From: Prolixibacteraceae bacterium
GTDB taxonomy: Bacteria > Bacteroidota > Bacteroidia > Bacteroidales > Prolixibacteraceae
DNA: 5,363 bases
Direction of reading: 5' to 3'
Assembly: GCA_009782655.1 (NCBI GenBank)
Contig: WRIQ01000095.1
Coordinates: forward strand, 1 to 5,363
In this document: positions 1 to 5,363 of the stretch, one piece after another
How the letters are laid out: every line of letters starts with the position of its first letter
Position numbering within the stretch: the first letter of the stretch is position 1
Notes under the pieces: generated by a model
The model's input: only the letters and a program-made list of their open reading frames with translations
The model's database searches: none
What the model was told of the DNA's origin: nothing
Position numbers and translations under genes: made by a program

Positions 1-54
1 ATTCTGTAAATCAAAAAGTTATAAGGTAAAAGTTAATTCGGTGTAATTTTTTTT

Positions 55-95
55 AATATTTTTAGTACTATGTGTTGCACGGTACTAAAAATATT
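55..95. promoter_or_regulatory. Long inverted repeat, candidate operator over the operon promoter
   Basis: Two 14-base arms (AATATTTTTAGTAC at 55-68 and GTACTAAAAATATT at 82-95) are exact reverse complements around a 13-base centre. On the same axis (base 75) the centre adds TG (71-72) pairing with CA (78-79). The -33 TTG of the predicted promoter (75-77) lies in the middle, so a dimeric protein bound here would block RNA polymerase. There is no T-run directly after the right arm, and the repeat lies upstream of the predicted transcription start, so a terminator for this operon is unlikely; it could be the 3' end of a gene outside the window. Symmetry is seen directly; the operator role and PadR as binder are inferred. 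Confidence 0.55.
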
Positions 96-106
96 TTATA
101 TATTTG
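75..106 (+). promoter_or_regulatory. Predicted Bacteroidota housekeeping promoter
   Basis: A TATATTTG box (99-106) matches the Bacteroidota -7 consensus TAnnTTTG exactly, and TTG (75-77) lies 21 bases upstream, within the usual spacing for the -33 element. Transcription would start at roughly 110-115 and reach the small membrane protein gene after a leader of about 145-150 nt. It is the best promoter match in the window and probably serves the three genes that follow. Its -33 element lies in the centre of the long inverted repeat at 55-95. Confidence 0.5.
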
Positions 107-258
107 CATTACCTAAAACAGGGTTTTAAAAGGTAATATTCCGGAAAAAGTTCTTTGCAGGATGTAATATTTTACAAAAATGAACACCTGTCCAAATGAG
201 AACAGGATAGCGGAAACAAAGTCATAAAAACAAAGAAACAGTGTTTGGAAAACAGAAA
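107..258 (+). other. Untranslated leader of the putative operon
   Basis: This stretch between the predicted promoter and the first gene has no convincing gene. It holds a short inverted repeat TGTAA-N4-TTACA (163-176) and a five-base-pair one, CCTGT/ACAGG (187-191 / 202-206). A 15-codon reading frame starts at ATG 180 and stops at 227. I recognise no riboswitch or known leader fold. The bases just before the chosen start are A-rich, as is common for Bacteroidota translation starts without a Shine-Dalgarno site. Confidence 0.3.
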
Positions 259-549
259 ATGGTAAACAAATTAAAATTAACGACTATGAAAGCGAAATCA
301 GGAAAATTAGCAATCATTGTAGGCGTCGTCATGTTGTATTCTACATGGATGATGTACGTAATCACATTTTGCTACACATTGGGTAAAACCCACAATTTTA
401 TCGACTCGGCGTTCAGTTCCTTCGGTATTATGAGCCCCTTTGTGGCAGTTGTTGCGTTTTTGAGCATCAGCAACGGTTTCAAGACATTAAAAGACGCAAA
501 AGCAGAAAGCCGTAAGCCGGTGTGGAACGATTTCAGGAGTGTACAATAA
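259..549 (+). CDS. Small two-helix membrane protein, function unknown
   Basis: This 96-residue protein is not one I recognise. It has a short basic N-terminus rich in lysine, a first hydrophobic segment at about residues 18-42 (LAIIVGVVMLYSTWMMYVIT and onward), a short polar loop (GKTHN), a second hydrophobic segment at about 50-72, and a basic C-terminal tail (KTLKDAKAESRKP) that should be cytoplasmic with both ends inside. I chose ATG 259; an in-frame GTG lies at 241 and a later ATG at 286, and all keep both helices. It is the first gene after the predicted promoter and lies 72 nt before the padR gene, so it is probably co-transcribed with padR and the pspC-like gene. A small membrane partner or modulator of the PspC-like protein is possible, but this rests on position only. 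Confidence 0.6.
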   Translation: MVNKLKLTTMKAKSGKLAIIVGVVMLYSTWMMYVITFCYTLGKTHNFIDSAFSSFGIMSPFVAVVAFLSISNGFKTLKDAKAESRKPVWNDFRSVQ

Positions 550-574
550 TTTTGAATCGGAAAAGCGGAATTTG

Positions 575-587
575 CCGGAGCTTCCGG
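575..587 (+). repeat. Short hairpin between the small membrane gene and padR
   Basis: CCGGA (575-579) and TCCGG (583-587) form a five-base-pair stem around a three-base loop. The bases after it are not a T-run, so it is a poor terminator. It might be an RNA-processing or stabilising hairpin in the operon transcript, or chance. The string TGCCGGAGC at its left side recurs in the hairpin after the pspC-like gene (2882-2890). Confidence 0.25.
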
Positions 588-621
588 ATGTACTACCCGG
601 TTTTCTACTAAAAAAATTGTC

Positions 622-957
622 ATGAAAATAGAAAATTCAAAGGCGCAGATGCGTAAAGGTGTGCTTGAGTACTGCATTTTGTTGGTTCTCGACGGAAAGC
701 CGCTTTATGCCAGCGACATAATACGAAAACTGAAAGAGGGAAAAATGATAGTGGTGGAAGGAACGCTCTACCCGCTTCTCTCGCGGCTGAAAAACGAAGG
801 TTTACTCACTTATCGCTGGGAAGAATCTACGCAGGGGCCGCCCCGCAAATACTATGAACTGACCACCGAAGGGCGTCAATTTTTAAATGAATTGGGCGAA
901 TCGTGGCAGGAACTGGTCGATACCGTTGAAAAAATCAAAAACCATAAAGAGCTATAA
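622..957 (+). CDS. PadR-family winged-helix transcriptional regulator
   Basis: At 111 residues this is the length of the short PadR class, with one C-terminal helix. The N-terminal helix (about 7-24, AQMRKGVLEYCILLVL) leads into helix 2 (LYASDIIRKLKE, 28-39), then the hallmark recognition segment VEGTLYPLLSRLKNEGLL (45-62), a beta-wing (63-81, with GPPRKYYELT) and a C-terminal amphipathic helix (about 83-108) for dimer formation. Family members are DNA-binding repressors that usually control a neighbouring gene and often themselves; pairing with a PspC-domain gene is common in Bacteroidota. Here the pspC-like gene starts 88 nt downstream. Perfect palindromes at 55-95 and 972-992 are its most likely operators. 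The inducer is unknown; no ligand domain is added beyond the winged helix. ATG 622 is preceded by an A-rich stretch and fits the family N-terminus. Confidence 0.92.
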   Translation: MKIENSKAQMRKGVLEYCILLVLDGKPLYASDIIRKLKEGKMIVVEGTLYPLLSRLKNEGLLTYRWEESTQGPPRKYYELTTEGRQFLNELGESWQELVDTVEKIKNHKEL

Positions 958-971
958 TTTTGATTCATAAC

Positions 972-992
972 ATATTCGCATCATGCGAATAT
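972..992. promoter_or_regulatory. 21-bp perfect palindrome between padR and the pspC-like gene
   Basis: The arms ATATTCGCAT (972-981) and ATGCGAATAT (983-992) are exact reverse complements around a single C at 982. The palindrome starts 14 bases after the padR stop codon and ends 53 bases before the pspC-like start codon. It lacks a following T-run, so it is not a standard terminator. It could be a DNA operator, most simply for the PadR dimer, or an RNA hairpin that sets the ratio of regulator to PspC-like protein. I see no good TAnnTTTG promoter box just downstream, which slightly favours the RNA reading. Confidence 0.5.
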
Positions 993-1045
993 TCCGGCAT
1001 AACCATTAAATAAAAAAAGTTTTGGGCGAAGTAAAATAAACAACC

Positions 1046-2842
1046 ATGAAAAAGACATTTACAATCAATATAAGCGGCACCATTTTTCACATCGAGGAAG
1101 ACGCATTTGAAAAGCTCCAGCGTTATTTTCAGAATCTGAAAAAACATTTCGGAAACAACACCGAAGGACAGGAAATAATGGACGACATCGAAAACCGAAT
1201 TGCCGAGTTGTTCACCGAATGGTCGAAGGGAGAGAGCAAGGTAATCACTGTCGATTGGGTCGAACAGGTGATAGAAACCATGGGTACCACCGAAGATTTC
1301 GAGCAGGAAGATGGCGAAAGCGGCCACTGCGTCAACAGCCTGTCGAGCAAAAAGCGGCTCTACCGCAATCCCGACGACCGCATTATTGCCGGCGTTTGCA
1401 GCGGCTTGAGCGCCTATTTCAATATTAACCCGACGATTGTGCGGGTTATCTTTGTGTTGCTCATATTTGCCAGTTGCACCGGCATTCTGGTATATATCAT
1501 TCTGTGGATTGCTGTACCCAGAGCCGCAACCACGGCGCAACGCCTCGAAATGCGCGGTGAGGAGGTGAATGTGAACAACATACAACGCACGGTGCGCGAC
1601 CAGAACAGCGAAGAAAATATTCTCGACAGCGATAAAAAAAAAATCCCAGCCGATATAACACCGGATATTCCAAACGAAACGAATGAGGAAAATGCTTTCG
1701 GGGCAGATACCGGAAAAATAAAAGAAGAGGGTTTAGAAAGAGAGGATACCGGTGAGATAACGCCGTGGGAAAAACCGGCAACCGAAAATCCGAAACCGAC
1801 GACCTACGATAAAAAATATTATTCGCAAAGCAGCTCCCGTCCGGCGGCAAAGAAAGAACGCGACCTTTCGTCGAATATAGGCAAGGCTGTTCTGCGCGTT
1901 TTTTCAATTGTAATCGGCGCTTTTTTGCTCATCACCGGATTTCTGGGACTGGTGACTACCATTTCCACCTTTGTGTTTGGGCAGCAACTGCTTACCGACA
2001 ACTCGTGGTATTTGGGCACTGATTTGCCCTTTGGTGGGCTGGTGAGCAATTTCATCTCCGACGATTCCATTACGCCGGGTGTGATTTCGCTGCTGCTGTT
2101 TGTGGGAATTCCGTTTGCTGCGCTGTTTTTTATCGGCGCGAAAATGATTTTCAGATTTAAATCCAACAACGTTGCCGTAGGATTGGGCATGGTGGGCTTG
2201 TGGTTCGTTGCCATGATTGTTTTCTTTTTCGTGTCGGTAGGGCAGGTGGGCAATTACAAGCAACAGGCCACACTCACCAACTCCGAAACAGTTTTGTGCA
2301 ATTCATGCAAAACGCTCTATCTTGAAGCCAACCCCGATGCATACGACGAGTATCCCTATATCGACTTGAATAACAGTCGTTCCAAAATTGTCAGGACCGG
2401 CAACGAAAATGTGGTTTTGGGGAAACCGCGCATCAACGTCAAAAAATCGGAAAGCGATAATATCGTGATTTTGTTTAAAAAGAGATCGCGCGGAAACAAT
2501 ATGGACGATGCCAACAGGTATATAAAAGAAATGGAATATTCCTATCAGATAACAGATTCGCTGATACATTTCGATGCATATTTTCAGGCAGGTCGCCGCA
2601 ACAAATGGCGCCACCAGCAAATGGAAATCACTTTGAAAATCCCCGTTGGCATCGGTGTGTATTTGGGCGAAAGCATGAAAGAAATTATCCACGATATCGA
2701 CAACGTTACTAACACATGGGATCGCGATATGGTGGGAAAATACTGGGAAATGCGCCCCGAAGGCCTCACCATAGTACAACCCGATAAAGCAATTGAACCG
2801 GCGGAAACGGAAAATAATGGCGCCGCCGATACTGTAGAGTAG
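1046..2842 (+). CDS. PspC-domain envelope-stress membrane protein
   Basis: This 598-residue protein is an enlarged PspC-type protein of the Bacteroidota kind. Residues 1-88 form a soluble cytoplasmic domain (FTINISGTIFHIEEDAFEKL near the start, then DIENRIAELF and VITVDWVEQVIETMG). The PspC domain spans about 101-160: KRLYRNPDDRIIAGVCSGLS, then YFNINPTIVRVIFVLL, a membrane helix at 131-157 ending in LWIAVPRA. Residues 165-275 are a polar, acidic, probably disordered linker. Three more membrane helices lie at about 281-310, 344-369 and 376-400. The last 195 residues are beta-rich and probably extracytoplasmic, resembling the C-terminal 'toast-rack' domains of such PspC proteins, with a YWEMRPEGLTIVQ end. 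PspC proteins in the phage-shock response act at the inner membrane under envelope stress. A CxxC pair (C418, C421) just after the last helix is unusual. Expression is probably under the PadR protein encoded upstream. ATG 1046 gives the full N-terminal domain. Confidence 0.9.
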   Translation: MKKTFTINISGTIFHIEEDAFEKLQRYFQNLKKHFGNNTEGQEIMDDIENRIAELFTEWSKGESKVITVDWVEQVIETMGTTEDFEQEDGESGHCVNSLSSKKRLYRNPDDRIIAGVCSGLSAYFNINPTIVRVIFVLLIFASCTGILVYIILWIAVPRAATTAQRLEMRGEEVNVNNIQRTVRDQNSEENILDSDKKKIPADITPDIPNETNEENAFGADTGKIKEEGLEREDTGEITPWEKPATENPKPTTYDKKYYSQSSSRPAAKKERDLSSNIGKAVLRVFSIVIGAFLLITGFLGLVTTISTFVFGQQLLTDNSWYLGTDLPFGGLVSNFISDDSITPGVISLLLFVGIPFAALFFIGAKMIFRFKSNNVAVGLGMVGLWFVAMIVFFFVSVGQVGNYKQQATLTNSETVLCNSCKTLYLEANPDAYDEYPYIDLNNSRSKIVRTGNENVVLGKPRINVKKSESDNIVILFKKRSRGNNMDDANRYIKEMEYSYQITDSLIHFDAYFQAGRRNKWRHQQMEITLKIPVGIGVYLGESMKEIIHDIDNVTNTWDRDMVGKYWEMRPEGLTIVQPDKAIEPAETENNGAADTVE

Positions 2843-2884
2843 CCTATAGAGCTTTGACTGACAGCTTGTAAATCCGTGAAATGC

Positions 2885-2897
2885 CGGAGCAGCTCCG
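2885..2897 (+). repeat. Hairpin after the pspC-like gene, weak terminator at best
   Basis: CGGAGC (2885-2890) and GCTCCG (2892-2897) are exact reverse complements around one A at 2891, starting 42 bases after the pspC-like stop codon. Flanking CCGG at 2884-2887 and 2901-2904 and GCAG/CTGC allow competing folds. No T-run follows at once (GGATATTTGCGTG comes next), so factor-independent termination is doubtful. It may mark the end of the operon or protect the 3' end of the mRNA. Confidence 0.3.
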
Positions 2898-3007
2898 CTG
2901 CCGGATATTTGCGTGAGCCAATAAAAAATCAGAAAAAAATTGTTTGTCCTGTAACTTAATGTAATCGGTTTCCGTCACACTGGAAAAAATTTAAAAACAA
3001 AAAAGTC
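2898..3007 (+). other. Intergenic region before the beta-barrel gene
   Basis: This AT-rich gap probably holds the promoter of the beta-barrel gene, but I see no exact TAnnTTTG box. The nearest candidates are GATATTTG at 2904-2911, one mismatch and without a matching -33 site, and a TTTG at 2943-2946 followed by a poor -7 region (TAATCGGTTT, 2962-2971). The start codon is preceded by an A-rich stretch with no clear Shine-Dalgarno site. Read-through from the pspC-like gene cannot be excluded. Confidence 0.25.
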
Positions 3008-3856
3008 ATGAAAACAATTACACTTTTATTTGCAATTTTGATTTCAGTTTCGTCGGCTTATGCCCTGACAGACACATTAAGATTTGAAGTTCAGGAAAAT
3101 CCCGTTATTCAGGTTATCATGAATGAGAATGGCGATGCAACAACAGTTGAGATGGGCAGGCGCAAAATCGAAGTAATAGAATCTGGATGCGGCCACAATG
3201 TAAAATTTCGTTACAACAGAAGCAAAAGACGTTTTCCGGCACACTGGCAGGGGATAGAATTTGGCGTTAATATGTTCCACGACAGCAATTATTCACTGTA
3301 CGATGATCGCAATGTGGGCGATTTTTTTGACCTGAACTACGCCAAATCCATAACTTTCAATCTTAATCTTTTTGAATATGCTTTCACCAACCGGAACAAA
3401 ACGGTTGGAGTTGTGACTGGTCTGGGCTTCAGTTTCATGGATTTTAGGTTCGACAATCCGCTCACCATCACCTACAATAGGGATTGGGGAATGGTCTATC
3501 CCCAAAATTTGGATAATATAAAAAAGTCGAAATTCCATGCCAGTTACCTGACGGCTCCGTTGATGCTCGAAGTGGTAACGCCGTTAAGGTTAAGCCCTAA
3601 TAATCCGTTGACGGTGGCGGTGGGCGCAATTGGCGGATTAAACATTGGTTCGCGTACCAAAATAAAAGGCAACGACGGCAACAAAACCAAGGAACGCAGG
3701 AGTTTTCATGTCAACCCGTTGAAATATGATTTGGCAGGAAGAATCGGATTCGGAAGACATTTTGGCGTCTTTGCCAACTACAGCATGACGTCGCTTTTTG
3801 CAGAAGGGAAAGGGCCGGAACTATATCCACTGACCGTGGGAATTTCTTTTCATTAA
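3008..3856 (+). CDS. Secreted outer-membrane beta-barrel protein
   Basis: The 282-residue product starts with a clear signal peptide (MKTITLLFAILISVSSAYA) with an AYA cleavage motif ending at residue 19. Residues 20-78 form a polar N-terminal part with a basic stretch (RYNRSKRRFPAHW). From HWQGIEFGVN (79-88) on, alternating aromatic and polar residues suggest the strands of a small barrel: SITFNLNLFEYAF (114-126), VGVVTGLGFSFMDFRF (133-148), SYLTAPLMLEVV (179-190), LTVAVGAIGGLNIGS (201-215), DLAGRIGFGRHFGVFANYSM (241-260) and LTVGISFH at the end. This fits the PorT-like or OMP_b-brl families of Bacteroidota, whose individual roles are mostly unknown. The HW-GIEFGVN motif is common in members encoded near regulatory genes. 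It lies 165 nt after the pspC-like gene on the same strand and ends at a strong terminator, so it is probably its own unit. Confidence 0.8.
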   Translation: MKTITLLFAILISVSSAYALTDTLRFEVQENPVIQVIMNENGDATTVEMGRRKIEVIESGCGHNVKFRYNRSKRRFPAHWQGIEFGVNMFHDSNYSLYDDRNVGDFFDLNYAKSITFNLNLFEYAFTNRNKTVGVVTGLGFSFMDFRFDNPLTITYNRDWGMVYPQNLDNIKKSKFHASYLTAPLMLEVVTPLRLSPNNPLTVAVGAIGGLNIGSRTKIKGNDGNKTKERRSFHVNPLKYDLAGRIGFGRHFGVFANYSMTSLFAEGKGPELYPLTVGISFH

Positions 3857-3911
3857 ATTAAATTTGTTAAATTTGTGCAGATTTTATTCATATTGTTTTT
3901 TTTAAAATTTC

Positions 3912-3951
3912 AATCGCAGCCACTACTTTTTGTTGTGGCTGCGATTTTTTT
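3912..3951 (+). terminator. Strong intrinsic terminator of the beta-barrel gene
   Basis: The arms AATCGCAGCCAC (3912-3923) and GTGGCTGCGATT (3935-3946) are fully complementary, giving a 12-bp stem that can extend by two pairs past one mismatch to a T-rich loop. A run of seven T (3945-3951) follows on the plus strand, the classic rho-independent layout, 55 bases after the beta-barrel stop codon. On the minus strand the hairpin lies 40 bases past the tatD stop codon with a weaker T-tract (ATTTT), so it may also stop tatD transcripts. Confidence 0.88.
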
Positions 3952-3963
3952 ACCCGCTGTGGC

Positions 3964-4728
3964 TTAAATATCAAACAGTTTCTCCGCATTTTGCGATGTT
4001 ATGCGTTCGACTTCCCCGAATGGAATGTTGTAGAGTTCACCGATTTTTTGCGCCACATGGATAATGTAGGCGCTTTCGTTACGCCGCCCCCTGAATGGCG
4101 TGGGCGCCAGATAAGGCGAATCGGTTTCGAGAACGATGTTTTTGATGTCGATATGTTGCAAAACTTCGCCTAAGCAACTGTTCCTGAAAGTTACCACGCC
4201 GCCTATTCCTATATAAAAACCGGCGCCGATAATTTTTTTCGCTTCTTCGACATTGCCGCCGAAACAGTGGAAAACACCTTTCATGGAACCGTCCTGCTCG
4301 GTTTCGAGAATTTCATACACCTCGTCGAATGAGTTACGCACATGAACAGCCACCGGCAAATTCATAGTGCGCGCCCATTGCAATTGGGTTCTGAAAGCAT
4401 CGCTCTGCTGGTTTATATAGGTTTTGTCCCAGTATAAATCAATGCCGATTTCGCCGATACCCCGGAATTTGCGCTTGCCGAGCCACGCTTCCGCCAGCTT
4501 CAGTTGCTCGAGGTAATCCTCTTTCACTGATGTGGGGTGCAAGCCCATCAGCGGAAAACAAACTTCAGGATAAGCATCGCATAAATCCAGCATTGCGGGA
4601 ATGGAATCGGCGTCGATATTGGGAAGTACGATTTTCGAAACGTTATTAAGGAGGGCATTTCCAATGATTTTCTCCCTGTCGTCGGAAAAATCAGAAGAAT
4701 AAAGGTGAGCGTGCGTATCGACCAACAT
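3964..4728 (-). CDS. TatD-family metal-dependent hydrolase (putative DNase)
   Basis: The 254-residue product has the size and full motif set of TatD-family enzymes, TIM-barrel hydrolases with two metal ions; characterised members are DNA exonucleases, and family members have also been linked to D-amino-acid-tRNA or quality-control roles. With the ATG start the ligands are the HxH pair in VDTHAHL (H6, H8), GLHP (H64), GIGEIGID (E93), AVHVRN (H129), VFHCFGG (H154) and LETDSPYLAP (D203). All expected metal and acid residues are present, so it should be active and is cytoplasmic. A TTG codon at 4738-4740 would add four residues, but the ATG at 4726-4728 puts the HxH motif at the usual distance from the start. 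It is divergent from the mscS-like gene and convergent with the beta-barrel gene, thus a single-gene unit. The sequence does not say which paralogue (TatD or YcfH type) it matches, so no symbol is given. Confidence 0.93.
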   Translation of the reverse strand: MLVDTHAHLYSSDFSDDREKIIGNALLNNVSKIVLPNIDADSIPAMLDLCDAYPEVCFPLMGLHPTSVKEDYLEQLKLAEAWLGKRKFRGIGEIGIDLYWDKTYINQQSDAFRTQLQWARTMNLPVAVHVRNSFDEVYEILETEQDGSMKGVFHCFGGNVEEAKKIIGAGFYIGIGGVVTFRNSCLGEVLQHIDIKNIVLETDSPYLAPTPFRGRRNESAYIIHVAQKIGELYNIPFGEVERITSQNAEKLFDI

Positions 4729-4737
4729 TTTTTTCTG

Positions 4738-4745
4738 CAAATCTA
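4738..4745 (-). promoter_or_regulatory. Possible -7 box for the TatD-family gene
   Basis: Read on the minus strand the bases are TAGATTTG, an exact TAnnTTTG match, ending 10 bases before the ATG at 4728. Transcription would start only a few bases before that ATG, giving an almost leaderless message, and would exclude the TTG start that overlaps the box. No clear TTG lies at the -33 distance, so this is weak. Confidence 0.25.
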
Positions 4746-4770
4746 ATTCGAATTTAACAGAATATACACA

Positions 4771-4800
4771 TACATTATGTAATTTAATCGACTATTTTTG
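4771..4800 (+). promoter_or_regulatory. Possible promoter of the mscS-like gene with a small palindrome
   Basis: TATTTTTG (4793-4800) matches the TAnnTTTG -7 consensus and lies 76 bases before the mscS-like ATG. The expected -33 position has no TTG; it is instead next to an 11-base palindrome, TACAT-T-ATGTA (4771-4781), that could be a regulator site in place of a strong -33 element. The palindrome is short and in AT-rich DNA, so it may be chance. Confidence 0.35.
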
Positions 4801-4876
4801 TGTGTCGCAGCTACCGGCGGATGGGCTGGGAAACAAAGCTCCGATATTTTGTTTTTTAACTGCAAAACAATTGTGT

Positions 4877-5363
4877 ATGAATAAAGTCATCGCCTTTTTG
4901 GAAGAGCTTTTCGGAATCTCGTCAGGGACGCAGGAAAAAATTTTTTATTCGATTCTGATATTGTTGTTTTTGTCGTTATTGCGCGTGATAATTCTCCGCA
5001 TTGTTTGGAAGAATACCGAAAACATCAACACCCGTTATTTTTGGCGGCGGCTGGTGTCTTATGTCGTTCCCGTGACGGCGATTATTCTGATTGGAACCGT
5101 TTGGATGGATGCATTCTATCATTTGGGAGCTTTTTTGGGGTTGGTTTCGGCAGGCGTTGCCATTGCCTTGAAAGACCTGCTTGCCAACATTGCAGGATGG
5201 CTATTCATCATGCTGCGCAAGCCCTTTGGCATTGGCGACCGCATACAAATCGGTGAAAACCGCGGCGATGTTATCGATTTGAGGCTTTACCAGTTTTCCA
5301 TTCTCGAAATCGGTAATTGGGTTGATGCCGATCAAAGTACGGGAAGGGTGATCCACATCCCCA
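4877..5363 (+). CDS. MscS-family mechanosensitive ion channel, 3' end outside window
   Basis: The reading frame from ATG 4877 stays open to the last base (162 complete codons), so only the N-terminal part is seen. The order is a short amphipathic N-terminus, a first membrane helix (about 22-44), a second (about 58-80) and the pore-lining third helix with LGAFLGLVSAGVAIALKD and LANIAGWLFIMLRKPFGIGD (83-121). Then begins the beta domain (IQIGENRGDVIDLRLYQFSI), with the conserved STGRVIHIP stretch at 154-162. The glycine/alanine-rich third helix and the KPFGIGD turn are hallmarks of MscS channels, which open under membrane tension and release solutes during osmotic down-shock. Two to three N-terminal helices suggest a compact MscS rather than a large MscK-like one. 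It is divergent from tatD. Confidence 0.92.
   Translation, partial: MNKVIAFLEELFGISSGTQEKIFYSILILLFLSLLRVIILRIVWKNTENINTRYFWRRLVSYVVPVTAIILIGTVWMDAFYHLGAFLGLVSAGVAIALKDLLANIAGWLFIMLRKPFGIGDRIQIGENRGDVIDLRLYQFSILEIGNWVDADQSTGRVIHIP

Noticed and set aside
55..95. The first inverted repeat as a transposon end, invertible promoter or attachment site
   Set aside because: Only 13 bases lie between the arms, no recombinase or transposase is nearby, and flipping the centre would leave the -7 box outside the segment, so an operator fits better.
180..227. A 15-codon reading frame (ATG 180 to TAA 225-227) in the leader, a possible leader peptide
   Set aside because: Too short to judge by composition, with no regulatory codon run and no clear attenuator after it; a frame this short is expected by chance.
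372..677. A 101-residue minus-strand reading frame over the small membrane gene and the padR start
   Set aside because: It overlaps the well-supported padR start, has no promoter or family resemblance, and looks like an antisense shadow of the plus-strand genes.
965..1585. A 206-residue minus-strand reading frame over the 5' part of the pspC-like gene
   Set aside because: Antisense to a confidently identified gene, with a low-complexity histidine- and phenylalanine-rich product and no recognisable domain.
3858..3875. Tandem copies of TTAAATTTG, each containing a TAnnTTTG promoter-like box
   Set aside because: They sit between a stop codon and a strong terminator with no gene downstream on that strand; most likely AT-rich sequence duplication with no promoter role.
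4738..4740. TTG as the start codon of the TatD-family gene
   Set aside because: An ATG four codons later places the HxH motif at the standard distance from the start, and the TTG overlaps a possible -7 box.
1..5363. CRISPR array, tRNA, rRNA, insertion sequence, toxin-antitoxin or phage-defence locus
   Set aside because: No spaced direct repeats, no tRNA-like clover leaf or rRNA stretch that I can see, and no transposase, nuclease-toxin or defence motifs; all recognisable genes are ordinary envelope, regulatory or housekeeping families.

Overview
The window looks like chromosomal DNA from a member of the Bacteroidota. The signs are promoter-like TAnnTTTG boxes, A-rich regions instead of clear Shine-Dalgarno sites before most starts, moderate-to-low GC with AT-rich intergenic DNA, and gene families typical of that phylum (a PadR/PspC pair whose PspC protein has a large extracytoplasmic C-terminal domain, and an outer-membrane beta-barrel protein). 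I cannot assign it below phylum level. There is no sign of phage, insertion sequence, CRISPR, tRNA or rRNA.

Layout. Positions 1-258 are non-coding and carry a 14-bp perfect inverted repeat (55-68 / 82-95) sitting on a good Bacteroidota promoter (TTG 75-77, TATATTTG 99-106), then a leader of about 150 nt. Three plus-strand genes follow with gaps of 72 and 88 nt and probably form one operon: a small two-helix membrane protein (259-549), a PadR-family repressor (622-957) and a four-helix PspC-domain envelope-stress protein (1046-2842). A second near-ideal palindrome (10-bp arms, one central base, 972-992) lies between padR and the pspC-like gene. After a 165-nt gap comes a secreted outer-membrane beta-barrel protein (3008-3856). 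It converges on a TatD-family metal-dependent hydrolase on the minus strand (3964-4728), with a strong hairpin terminator between them. Divergent from tatD, a MscS-family mechanosensitive channel starts at 4877 and runs off the end of the window.

How the genes may work together. The PadR protein is a likely local switch for the first three genes: it has a typical winged-helix recognition segment, and two operator-grade palindromes lie in its operon, one overlapping the promoter. The PspC-like protein has a cytoplasmic N-terminal domain, a PspC membrane unit, a long acidic linker, three more membrane helices and an extracytoplasmic beta-rich domain, which suits sensing or buffering of envelope damage. 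The small membrane protein that leads the operon is unrecognised and is the least explained gene here. The beta-barrel protein and the MscS channel are also envelope proteins, but nothing in the sequence ties them to the PadR circuit. I found no convincing wholly new system; the best leads are the paired palindromes and the small membrane protein.
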